Below the pieces are notes generated by a model, which worked only from the letters and a program-made list of their open reading frames with translations, searched no databases and was not told where the DNA came from. From Collinsella sp. (lineage in GTDB: Bacteria; Actinomycetota; Coriobacteriia; Coriobacteriales; Coriobacteriaceae), in assembly GCA_019419525.1 (NCBI GenBank), contig DXZU01000001.1:21619-85618 (forward strand): a DNA stretch of 64,000 bases, in the 5' to 3' direction. Position 1 is the first letter of the stretch; each line of letters opens with the position of its first letter. Shown in pieces: positions 1 to 7,377 of the stretch. Both the position numbers and the translations under genes were made by a program.

Positions 1-331
1 TCGACGTGATCGACGGCGATCGGGCCAAGCACCTCACCCGCAAGGTGACGGTCGAGGACCGCTTCAGCGTCGAGGGCCTCGACGTCTCCGGCGAGGCGCG
101 CTCCGGCAAGCCGCTCAAGCTCCAGGCCAGGGTCTCCGGCGACACCGGCGGCCTCAAGTACAAGTTCGTCTGGGAGAAGGGCGGCTGGGCCAAGTGGGGC
201 ACCGTCGGCGGCGGCTCCAGCTCCTCCGCCTCCTGCGAGTGGACCCCCTCCGAGCCCGGAGAGTACACCCTCTACCTCGACGTGATCGACGGCGATCGGG
301 CCAAGCACCTCACCCGCAAGGTGACGGTCGA
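1..331 (+). repeat. Tandem protein-repeat array, 55-bp exact match at 276-bp period
   Basis: Bases 1-55 are identical to bases 277-331, an offset of 276 bp (92 codons, one repeat module). The match breaks at base 56/332. The first copy is cut by the window edge, so the array continues upstream. Exact identity at DNA level between protein repeats points to recent duplication or gene conversion. Confidence 0.85.
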
Positions 332-851
332 CGGTACGCCAATTATGGGTACGTCTACGATATCTGCTGAATCCATGGCTCGTTTGTTTGTTTCTACCGG
401 ACATACTTATCCCTCTGAGGTTTATTCGCAAAGGGGTGCTTCTAGCATTACTGAGTTTTGTAATCAGGTTATTTTGGCCGCCTCCTCTGAAGGCGTTAGG
501 CCTGAAGTGGTATTTGCCCAAGCCATGTTGGAGACCGGATGGCTCCAGTTCGGGGGTTCGGTATCCGCAGACCAGTGCAATTTTGCTGGCTTGGGGGCTA
601 CTAGTCCTCAAGTCGGTGGGGCAAGGTTTGACAACGTATATCAGGGGCTGCTTGCTCAATCTCAGCATTTAAAAGGCTATGCGACCGGTATGCCCTTGAA
701 CAATGTTTGTGTTGACCCTCGTTATCAAATACTTGTTGATAGGGGATATCTGGGCATCGCTCCGTGTCTAGAGGACCTCAATGGTTTATGGGCTGTCACT
801 GGGGATGGTTACGGCCAAAGGATTGCAGCGATTATTAACAGAATGATCTAA
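3..851 (+). CDS. Secreted repeat protein with C-terminal glucosaminidase domain (5' end outside window)
   Basis: The reading frame is open from the first bases, so the gene starts upstream of the window. The visible protein begins at the end of one repeat, followed by one complete repeat of about 92 residues with the pattern YKFVW....W..WG, then WTP..PGEY, then a TRK-V ending. This resembles triple-tyrosine (Y_Y_Y-like) surface modules. From about base 333 the protein becomes a glucosaminidase-like domain: PEVVFAQAMLETGW fits the catalytic-helix motif of GH73-type N-acetylglucosaminidases, with the likely acid Glu encoded at 531-533. The expected role is peptidoglycan hydrolysis outside the cell, with repeats binding wall polymers. 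Composition changes sharply at the domain border, from GC-rich repeats to an AT-rich catalytic part. No signal peptide can be seen because the start is missing. The domain call is fairly firm; the substrate is inferred. Confidence 0.8.
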   Translation, partial: DVIDGDRAKHLTRKVTVEDRFSVEGLDVSGEARSGKPLKLQARVSGDTGGLKYKFVWEKGGWAKWGTVGGGSSSSASCEWTPSEPGEYTLYLDVIDGDRAKHLTRKVTVDGTPIMGTSTISAESMARLFVSTGHTYPSEVYSQRGASSITEFCNQVILAASSEGVRPEVVFAQAMLETGWLQFGGSVSADQCNFAGLGATSPQVGGARFDNVYQGLLAQSQHLKGYATGMPLNNVCVDPRYQILVDRGYLGIAPCLEDLNGLWAVTGDGYGQRIAAIINRMI

Positions 852-929
852 TGATGCGATTTTCCCTTTAGCGCTAGTCGTCTTTAGATTTCAGTTATAC
901 AGCTTCGTTTGTTAGGATACCTGATTCCG

Positions 930-3341
930 ATGAAGACAGTTTGCCGTAAGCTCATCCTTGCAATATTTGTTGCTTTTTTGATTTTGCCTATGGCCGCTTC
1001 GTATTCCTTTGCGACAGATCAAGGCACTTCATCTCTTTTCGTCGATCCTGCTAATAATATGTCTGGCCTGTCGGAGGACTTTTCCCTCGACGGCCTCTCC
1101 GCGGAGGCTACCGACGGCGGGTCGCCCCTGCTCGGGGACGAGTGCGAGCTGGGCCTGTCCGTCTCCGGCAATGCGGGCTCGCTCAGGTACAAGTTCGTCT
1201 GGGAGCAGGGCGGATGGTCCCGCTGGGGGACAATCCGCCAGGGCGAGCCCTCCGCGTCTTGCCCCTGGACCCCCGAGGTGACCGGAGACGTCAACATTTG
1301 GGTGGACGCCATCGACTCGGCCGGCCGCGTCACCACGCGCAAGTTCCCCGTGCATGTGGACGCTTGCCGTCTCTCGGTTGACGGAGGGTCCGACTTGGAG
1401 TGGTCCCCCGGCATGAAGGTTTCCATTCATGCGGCGGCCGCACCCGGCGCGAAGCTCAAGTTCGTCTGGCAGAAGGACTCCTGGGCCGAGTGGGGGGTTG
1501 CGCAGGGACCGTCCGAGGCCACATCCTGCACCTGGAAGCCCGCTTCGTCCGGTTCGTACGGGGTCTACGTCGACGTCTCCGTCGGCGGCCTCTCCGCGAC
1601 CTCCGTGCTTCCCGTCAGCATAACCGAGGACTTCTCCCTCGACGGCCTCTCCGCGGAGGCTACCGACGGCGGGTCGCCCCTGCTCGGGGACGAGTGCGAG
1701 CTGGGCCTGTCCGTCTCCGGCAATGCGGGCTCGCTCAGGTACAAGTTCGTCTGGGAGCAGGGCGGATGGTCCCGCTGGGGGACAATCCGCCAGGGCGAGC
1801 CCTCCGCGTCTTGCCCCTGGACCCCCGAGGTGACCGGAGACGTCAACATTTGGGTGGACGCCATCGACTCGGCCGGCCGCGTCACCACGCGCAAGTTCCC
1901 CGTGCATGTGGACAATAACTTGTCTAATTTCACTTCGATTTCCGTGGAGCCCTCTGATGGATCAGTTTCCGCTGGGGATACAGTTGCTATTACTCCCAAT
2001 CTGATTGTTCGTAATAATAGAGGCGTTAAATATAAGTATGTTTGGATGAGAAACAATTGGAATGAATGGGGTGTTATAGAATCTGGAGAGGATAAATCTT
2101 CATTAAATTGGGTTGTTTCGCGAACAGGAGACATTTCAATCTATGTTGATGTAATTGATACAACAACTGGTCAAACGCTTACATGTAAAAAAGACTGCTA
2201 CTTTGCGCCTGAAGACTGGTCTTATGACGGTATTTCTGTTTCCAATACATTTATCAGGCCTGGCGATGAGGTTTCCGTTACAACGGAGTGCGCTGGGGAT
2301 ACTCGCTTCCTAAACTATAAATATGTTTGGAGTAGGAACAACTGGTCAAATTGGGGCATTGCTCAGAATGGTTCTGATGCCTCCCTATCTTGGACTCCTG
2401 ATAAGCCCGGTGAGTATGATATTTATTGTGATGTGAGCGGCTCTGACGGCAAGGTTAATACTCGCAAGATTCATATCGGTGTTTGGGACTATTCGAGAAT
2501 TACAGCTATATCTACTGACGGAGATTGGTCATGGGGCGTTCGCGCTGATATGGGAACTCTTGATGCGGAGAGATCTGGTCTTTTCGAATTTAAATTTGTC
2601 TGGGCGAAACCGGATTGGAGTCAATGGGGTGTTCTCAGGGCGAAATCAACCACTAATGATGCCTACTTTAACCCTTCCGATTTGGGCTTAAGTTCAGGCT
2701 ATTATGCTTTGTACTGTGATGTTACCTATCCTGACGGATCGGTTCATTCCAAGTCTACGCAGGTTTATTACAATCCGACCGGAAGTTCGACAGTTCTTGG
2801 CGTTAGCAGAATTAGCCTGCTGACATGGCTTACTTCGCATCAGTATGATTCTTATTATCTGGGTACGCGTTATTCCGGCGGCTTCTCATATGACACATGT
2901 CTTTATCCCAACGGAAGTCCAAGATGGGATGGTTATACGGGTATGAACTGCACCGGATTTGTTGCTCATGCTTATGCTGCTGTTGGCGGGGATGTTGCAG
3001 CGATAGGCAGGAATAACGCACACTCGCCATGGGCCGGCGGGCCTGGTGGGGGAGGCTATATTAACGCTTGGCGTTGGTATGGTTATGCTTGTGACTCAGG
3101 GTGCAAAATGTATGAGTTTAGAACTGTTCGAGATATGCTGAATAGCGGCTATGCGCAGAAAGGCGATATTATTTTCTTTAAGACGAATGGGGCAATTGAT
3201 TGTCATATAGGCTTTTTCTGGGGCGATACTCCTTATGAGAATAAGATGTGGCACCAGATTCTTCCGGGCAATTTAATTGGTCCCTGCTTTAACAATGCAA
3301 ATAAAAGTGAATACAACCAGAGCGTTGTTTTGATTAAGTAA
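930..3341 (+). CDS. Secreted six-repeat surface protein with NlpC/P60-like peptidase domain
   Basis: The ATG at 930 is preferred over an in-frame TTG at 909 because MKTVCRKLILAIFV starts a typical signal peptide (basic n-region, hydrophobic core, cleavage near ATDQG). Six modules of about 85-100 residues follow, each with a YKFVW/YKYVW....W..WG core and a Y/W-D-V strand. They resemble the repeats of the gene just upstream. Modules 1 and 3 are identical in protein. The C-terminal domain has MNCTGFVAHAY (Cys 674, numbered from 930) and DCHIGFFWG (His 759), the Cys/His arrangement of NlpC/P60 peptidases, which usually cut stem peptides of peptidoglycan. Modules 1-3 are GC-rich (67% GC by count at 1261-1320) and modules 4-6 AT-rich (35% at 2041-2100). 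The stop codon directly abuts an insertion-element end at 3342. A CHAP-type fold is an alternative. Confidence 0.8.
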   Translation: MKTVCRKLILAIFVAFLILPMAASYSFATDQGTSSLFVDPANNMSGLSEDFSLDGLSAEATDGGSPLLGDECELGLSVSGNAGSLRYKFVWEQGGWSRWGTIRQGEPSASCPWTPEVTGDVNIWVDAIDSAGRVTTRKFPVHVDACRLSVDGGSDLEWSPGMKVSIHAAAAPGAKLKFVWQKDSWAEWGVAQGPSEATSCTWKPASSGSYGVYVDVSVGGLSATSVLPVSITEDFSLDGLSAEATDGGSPLLGDECELGLSVSGNAGSLRYKFVWEQGGWSRWGTIRQGEPSASCPWTPEVTGDVNIWVDAIDSAGRVTTRKFPVHVDNNLSNFTSISVEPSDGSVSAGDTVAITPNLIVRNNRGVKYKYVWMRNNWNEWGVIESGEDKSSLNWVVSRTGDISIYVDVIDTTTGQTLTCKKDCYFAPEDWSYDGISVSNTFIRPGDEVSVTTECAGDTRFLNYKYVWSRNNWSNWGIAQNGSDASLSWTPDKPGEYDIYCDVSGSDGKVNTRKIHIGVWDYSRITAISTDGDWSWGVRADMGTLDAERSGLFEFKFVWAKPDWSQWGVLRAKSTTNDAYFNPSDLGLSSGYYALYCDVTYPDGSVHSKSTQVYYNPTGSSTVLGVSRISLLTWLTSHQYDSYYLGTRYSGGFSYDTCLYPNGSPRWDGYTGMNCTGFVAHAYAAVGGDVAAIGRNNAHSPWAGGPGGGGYINAWRWYGYACDSGCKMYEFRTVRDMLNSGYAQKGDIIFFKTNGAIDCHIGFFWGDTPYENKMWHQILPGNLIGPCFNNANKSEYNQSVVLIK
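1074..1361 (+). repeat. 288-bp duplicated module, copy 1
   Basis: This stretch matches 1626-1913 base for base except for one silent difference (1082 T versus 1634 C). It encodes module 1 of the NlpC/P60-type surface protein. The period between copies is 552 bp, spanning one unrelated module. Confidence 0.9.
1626..1913 (+). repeat. 288-bp duplicated module, copy 2
   Basis: Second copy of the unit at 1074-1361, encoding module 3. Flanking sequence differs on both sides, so whole modules seem to move as units. It ends exactly where the coding sequence switches from GC-rich to AT-rich. Confidence 0.9.
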
Positions 3342-3366
3342 GGCTCTGTTAGACCAGGATTGACAT
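3342..3366 (+). repeat. Left terminal inverted repeat
   Basis: 25 bp, perfect reverse complement of 5699-5723. It begins one base after the TAA of the upstream surface-protein gene, so the insertion lies exactly at that gene's 3' end. Confidence 0.85.
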
Positions 3367-3400
3367 TTCGCCCCATCATCTTTTTGCGATTGCTCAATGG

Positions 3401-3438
3401 TCGCCCCCTTGCCGGACCTGAATTCGGCAAGGGGGCGA
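3401..3438. other. Strong stem-loop inside the insertion region
   Basis: Stem 3401-3414 pairs perfectly with 3425-3438 around a 10-nt loop. There is no run of T on either side, so a factor-independent terminator is doubtful. It may shield the element from outside transcription or be part of an IS end. The rest of 3367-3563 shows no gene. Confidence 0.5.
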
Positions 3439-3563
3439 TGCGCCCGAGACCGGACGAGTTGCTCACCGGGCCCTGCCGTTTCAGACAGACCCGCAGGCTA
3501 GATACCGTCAATAATCTTTCGCAAATTCGCTGACGTCTAGGTGAGACCATCGGCATTCTCGTC

Positions 3564-4207
3564 CTACGCTTTGCCCTCCTCGTCTTCGAGCAGCGATACA
3601 TCTAGGTAGCGCCTGCGGCCCCATTCGTTTTCGACTATGTATTTCAGCCTGGCGTCACCAGCATCAGGGCCGATTTCCCGTCGGGAAAGGTGCCAACCAC
3701 GCGGGTGCGGCGGCGTATTTCCCTGTTGAAGCGCTCGATGGCGTTGTTGGTCCTGATCCTGGTCCAATGCTGCATCGGGAAATCGGTGTAGGCCAGCGTC
3801 TCGCGGCAGCCCTCGCGCACCACCTTGGCGGCCGCGCCCAGCTTCATCGCCTCGAGCGCGTCAGCCGCCTTCGCCTCCGACGCTTCGCGCGATTCCTGCG
3901 CGTGAATAGCCTTGAGCATCTTGGCGACCTTGACCCTCTTCTGCCGCGGCACTTTCCCGAACACGTTTCGATAGAAGTGCACAGTGCAGCGTTGGTACTT
4001 GGCGTCGGGAAAAACCTCCTCGAGCGCCCCGAGCAGCCCCAGCGACTTGTCGCCTGTGACGAGCCTCACGCCCGACAGCCCGCGCCCGCGCAGCCACAAG
4101 AGGAACTCCTTCCACGATTCCTTCGACTCGGTGAAACCTGACCTCACTAGCTCGCGAAGGTCGGACTTCAACGACTCCTCGTCGACTGATACTATGTTGC
4201 CGGACAT
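3564..4207 (-). pseudogene. IS256-family (mutator-type) transposase remnant, internally deleted and frameshifted
   Basis: The translation starts with an IS256-type N-terminus (SLKSDLRELVRS) and jumps after about 23 residues directly into the middle of the catalytic domain (GFTESKESWKEF, then LVTGDKS and CTVHFYRN). Roughly the first half of a usual transposase of about 400 residues is missing, including the first catalytic Asp. The C-terminal NNAIERFNRE motif, which holds the catalytic Glu, is present. Near 3651-3656 one base is missing compared with the expected ...MLVTARLKYIVENEW, so the reading frame stops early (TPG-stop) and the true C-terminus continues in another frame down to 3564. Two independent lesions make it non-functional. 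CCATCGGCAT at 3547-3556 and ATACCGATGG at 4255-4264 could be its degenerate inverted ends. Confidence 0.85.
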
Positions 4208-4338
4208 GGTTGCGATGCCTCCTCGGTACGTTTTATGCTTGGTCGCTGAAAATCATACCGATGGCTGACGACCATGCCTTTTCATTCCTAGATGTATTCA
4301 GCTTTCAATTTGTGAAAGAAATTTTACGTTACCGCAGG

Positions 4339-4536
4339 CTATCTCGCCGTTTCCCCTTCGGGCGCCGGCGTCTTGACCCTCATCTCGAACGGCATTCCGC
4401 CCACTCGGACGAGCGCCCTGAGGAACGCGTTGACGGCGGTGGACATGGACAGGCCGAGCTCGTCCAGGATGGCCGTGGCCTCCTTCTTGACCTCCGGGTC
4501 GATGCGGATCGTCGTGGCCGGTATGTTCGACGGCAT
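4339..4536 (-). CDS. RelB/DinJ-family antitoxin, orphan
   Basis: A 65-residue protein. The start at 4536 is preferred over longer options because GGAGAGGTGAGG lies just before it. The sequence TTIRIDPEVKKEATAILDELG is the ribbon-helix-helix N-terminus of RelB/DinJ antitoxins, followed by SMSTAVNAFLRALV in the second helix. Such proteins bind DNA as dimers, repress their own promoter and neutralise a RelE/YafQ-type RNase. No toxin gene lies on either side: the neighbours are the IS1595 transposase upstream and the dead IS256 transposase downstream. It is therefore probably a passenger gene of the element, or a solitary antitoxin or regulator. The family is firm; the role is inferred. Confidence 0.75.
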   Translation of the reverse strand: MPSNIPATTIRIDPEVKKEATAILDELGLSMSTAVNAFLRALVRVGGMPFEMRVKTPAPEGETAR

Positions 4537-4582
4537 GGCCTCACCTCTCCTCGTGTATCGCGGTGCGACCATTCTACCGCCT

Positions 4583-5650
4583 CTATGCGGCGGGCGCGGC
4601 CCAGTGGTCCATGTAGGGCGGCTCCACGTTGAACATGTCGCGGACACGGCTCCTGCAGGTGCCGTGCGCGAGCTGCCGCGCGACCGCGCGCTCGGCGGCG
4701 GCGGAATTGGTCGCCATGAAGGTCCGGCACCACCTGAACCAGGTGAGGTAGTCGCCCAGGTGCTTCGTCGACACGCCCTTAAACGGCTCCATGAAGGCGC
4801 CGAGGAGCGAGTGCACGGTGTTGATCCGGTTGATGGTTCCCTCGGAGCGGTCCATGGGGTCGTTGGCCGCGTGCGCGGCGACCTCGAGCTCGGCGAGGAC
4901 CCCGACGTAGGCGGCAGCCCTGCCGGTCGCGACGACCGAGCCGGCCGCGATGCGGCCCCTCAGCGCGTCCATGGCGCGCTCCCTCGAAAGGGCGCCCCGT
5001 CCCGTGACCTCGAGGAACGTCTCGTTCGAGTCGTTCACTCCGGTCATGACGCAGATCCGCTCGCGCGGCAGCCCGCGCCCGTGCACCTGCTTGCCGCGGT
5101 GCCGGGAGGGGCGCTGCATCGTGAACGACTCCCCTGTGTGGTTGCCCTTGAACGACTCGGGGAAATAGGTCTCGTCGAGCTTGCAACCGCAGCCCCGCTC
5201 GACCCTGAACGAGGGGGAGTAGGCCGAGAGGCGCTCGATCAGCCTGTGGCGCATGGTGTAGGCGATCTTGAGGCAGACGCGGCAGCGCCTCGCGCATTCG
5301 CGCAGGGGCAGCATGAGCACGAAGTACTCGGCGTAGGCCATCCAGGTCTCCTTCGGGAGCTTGCTCGTCCCCAGGATGCGCTCGCTGCCCATGCCGAAGG
5401 TCCTGCCGCAGCCCCGGCAGAGGTAGCGCTGCTCGCCGTTCCCGGCCTTTCCCTTCTTCACGACCGCGGCGGACCCGCAGCGCGGGCAGCATTCGACTTC
5501 GCAGGAGGAGCCGGCCGCGTCGTCGAACGCCGCCGCGCGGACCGCGTCCCTGACGGATTCGATCGCGCGGCGGCGCTCCGCCCCGCTCAGCTTTGCCATG
5601 TTCCGCTTGAAGGTGATTACCAGGTCGTCGGCGTTCAGGCTGCCCCCCAA
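4583..5650 (-). CDS. IS1595-family (ISXO2-like) transposase
   Basis: 355 residues, near the normal length for the family. An N-terminal zinc ribbon is visible (CPRCGS ... CRGCGRTF), followed by a helix-rich linker (METW-type region near KETWMAYAEYF). The DDE-type nuclease core follows with KLDETYFPES (first acid), a middle segment ending ERICVMTGV, and DRSEGTINRINTVHS further on. The TINRINTVHS...F motif matches the end of the ISXO2 domain, where the third acidic position is replaced by an Asn-containing signature in many members. The start codon lies 48 bp from the right inverted repeat, as expected for the element's own gene. It looks intact. Confidence 0.85.
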   Translation of the reverse strand: MGGSLNADDLVITFKRNMAKLSGAERRRAIESVRDAVRAAAFDDAAGSSCEVECCPRCGSAAVVKKGKAGNGEQRYLCRGCGRTFGMGSERILGTSKLPKETWMAYAEYFVLMLPLRECARRCRVCLKIAYTMRHRLIERLSAYSPSFRVERGCGCKLDETYFPESFKGNHTGESFTMQRPSRHRGKQVHGRGLPRERICVMTGVNDSNETFLEVTGRGALSRERAMDALRGRIAAGSVVATGRAAAYVGVLAELEVAAHAANDPMDRSEGTINRINTVHSLLGAFMEPFKGVSTKHLGDYLTWFRWCRTFMATNSAAAERAVARQLAHGTCRSRVRDMFNVEPPYMDHWAAPAA

Positions 5651-5698
5651 CGCCGCGCGTCTACAGGGCTAACGATATGGCACCGTGGGGACATATGT

Positions 5699-5723
5699 AT
5701 GTCAATCCTGGTCTAACAGAGCC
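5699..5723 (-). repeat. Right terminal inverted repeat
   Basis: 25 bp, perfect reverse complement of 3342-3366. The next 169 bp up to the flippase start hold no gene and probably the promoter of the polysaccharide locus. Confidence 0.85.
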
Positions 5724-5892
5724 TTTTATCTTGGGGCATGAAATCGCTTCTTTTCCTATGCAGTAGCTATCTTGCATTTGTCGGAACTTGTAATTAATTG
5801 TCATTTTGATGTGCTATGGTTTATCATCGATTTTATCGACTGTTATTTATGTGGCTGTTATTCGTGTATTGGCACCTAAGAAGAGGGATTGA

Positions 5893-7350
5893 ATGGCGCA
5901 GAATTCGCTTAAGGCTAAGACACTCTCTTCTCTTTTTTGGAAGTTTTTCGAGAGGGGCGGTCGAGCGGTTGTCGAGTTAATCGTCCAGATTATTCTCGCC
6001 CGGTTGCTCTCGCCAGATGACTTTGGAACGCTGGCGATCATGCTTGTCTTTGTGAATATCGGCAACGTGCTTGTTCAGTCGGGGCTCAACACGGCACTGA
6101 TTCAGGCTCCTTCAATTACCGATGAAGATTCCTCAACTGTATTTTGGCTGTGCTTCGGCGTCTCTCTTGTGCTGTATTTGATTGTTTTCCTTGCTGCTCC
6201 TGGGATTGCCATCTTCTACGTAATGCCGTCCCTGGTTTGGCCGCTTCGAGCCATGTGCCTGATTCTCGTGGTCAGCTCTTTCAACTCGGTTCAGGTCGCG
6301 CTTGTAGAGCGTGAACTCGAATTCCGCAAGGTCTTTGATGCCACGCTCATTGCGGGCCTGGTTTCTGGTTTTCTGGGAATTGCTTCGGCTCTTCTGGGCG
6401 CCGGGCTCTGGTCGCTTGTCATCCAGCAGGTGTCGTATCACCTTTGCAACTGCATCGTTCTCGCGCATAGCGTTAAATGGCTTCCTCGAATGGTTTTTGA
6501 TCCAGCCCGTGCCCGAACCATGCTTGGGTTTGGATGGAAGCTGCTTGTCTCGGGCGTTCTGGACCAGGGCTATCAGTCGCTCTCCGATTTGATAATTGGT
6601 AAGCAGTTCTCTGCTTCGAGCCTTGGCTTGGTCAGTCAGGGAAAGAAATACCCCCAAGCCCTGGGAAACATACTGGATGGGGCTATACAGCCCGTGATGC
6701 TGTCTGCGGTAGCTCACATCCAGTATGACTTGTCGCAGGTTAAGCGTCTGGTCAGGCGGGCCCTCAAAACGTCCACGTATCTCATTGCGCCCGCGATGAC
6801 GCTGTTCGCGGTGGCCGCGGAGCCAATCGTGAGCCTGGTGCTTGGTGAACAATGGCTTCCGTGCGTTCCGTTCATGAGGATGTATTGCTTCACCTACGCC
6901 CTGCTTCCCATTCACACGACCAACCTGCAGACGCTCAACGGGATGGGGCGTTCCGACCTCTTCCTTAAGCTCGAGTTAATCAAGAAGTGCTACGGAACCG
7001 CCTGTCTTCTTATTGCTGCGTTTGTCTTCAGGGATGTCTACGTCATGGTGGGCACCTATATGTTCACCGGGATAATCTCAACCTTCGTCAACAGCTTCCC
7101 GAATAAGCGCGTTATTGGATACTCCTACGGGGAGCAGCTGCGCGACATCGCGCCCTCTTTCTGGCTTTCGATGATCGCGGGAGGACTGAGTTTGGTCGCT
7201 GGCGGACTGGTGATCAACCCGATTCTAAAGATCTTTGTCGAGGCGCTCGTCATGGCCGCAGCGTATCTTGGCTTGTCCGCCGTCCTGAGGCTGGAGGTTT
7301 TCGTCTATCTTAGGTCTAGCGTCGTCGACCTTCTGAGGTCTAGGAAATAA
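5893..7350 (+). CDS. Polysaccharide flippase, Wzx/MOP superfamily
   Basis: 485 residues with a dozen or more hydrophobic segments and the usual N-terminus of the family (SSLFWKFFERGGRAVVELIVQIILARLL-type opening with LSPDDFG). Members move undecaprenyl-linked oligosaccharide repeat units from the inner to the outer face of the membrane before polymerisation. The ATG at 5893 follows AAGAGGGATTGA. It is the first gene after the insertion element and is transcribed toward the sugar cassette. Which glycan it moves cannot be read from the sequence. No Wzy-like polymerase is obvious nearby, although the large membrane protein at 20495-22498 is one candidate. Confidence 0.85.
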   Translation: MAQNSLKAKTLSSLFWKFFERGGRAVVELIVQIILARLLSPDDFGTLAIMLVFVNIGNVLVQSGLNTALIQAPSITDEDSSTVFWLCFGVSLVLYLIVFLAAPGIAIFYVMPSLVWPLRAMCLILVVSSFNSVQVALVERELEFRKVFDATLIAGLVSGFLGIASALLGAGLWSLVIQQVSYHLCNCIVLAHSVKWLPRMVFDPARARTMLGFGWKLLVSGVLDQGYQSLSDLIIGKQFSASSLGLVSQGKKYPQALGNILDGAIQPVMLSAVAHIQYDLSQVKRLVRRALKTSTYLIAPAMTLFAVAAEPIVSLVLGEQWLPCVPFMRMYCFTYALLPIHTTNLQTLNGMGRSDLFLKLELIKKCYGTACLLIAAFVFRDVYVMVGTYMFTGIISTFVNSFPNKRVIGYSYGEQLRDIAPSFWLSMIAGGLSLVAGGLVINPILKIFVEALVMAAAYLGLSAVLRLEVFVYLRSSVVDLLRSRK

Positions 7351-7377
7351 TCAAGGCTACGAATTATTGGAGGTCAG

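Larger units (their letters stand above)
3342..5723. mobile_element. IS1595-type element with passenger antitoxin and nested IS256-type remnant
   Basis: The region is bounded by 25-bp perfect inverted repeats starting GGCTCTGTTAGACC, at 3342-3366 and 5699-5723. It holds an intact IS1595/ISXO2-type transposase next to the right end, a RelB/DinJ-like antitoxin gene, and an inactivated IS256-family transposase in the left half. IS1595-family elements are known to carry passenger genes. The flanking 8 bp (TTAAGTAA on the left, TTTTATCT on the right) do not match, so no target duplication is visible. The two ends may therefore come from different insertions or a later rearrangement. Assigning the repeats to the IS1595 element is an inference from their closeness to its transposase start. 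Confidence 0.7.

Noticed and set aside
1029..1907. 292-codon minus-strand frame with internal protein repeats
   Set aside because: It is the antisense reading of the duplicated module region; its repeats merely mirror the sense repeats.
3233..3601. 122-codon minus-strand frame across the left IS end
   Set aside because: It crosses the element boundary and the end of the surface-protein gene and has no family resemblance.
4373..5716. 447-codon plus-strand frame opposite the IS1595 transposase
   Set aside because: The transposase on the other strand has zinc-ribbon and DDE motifs; this frame has only biased Arg/Ala/Gly sequence.
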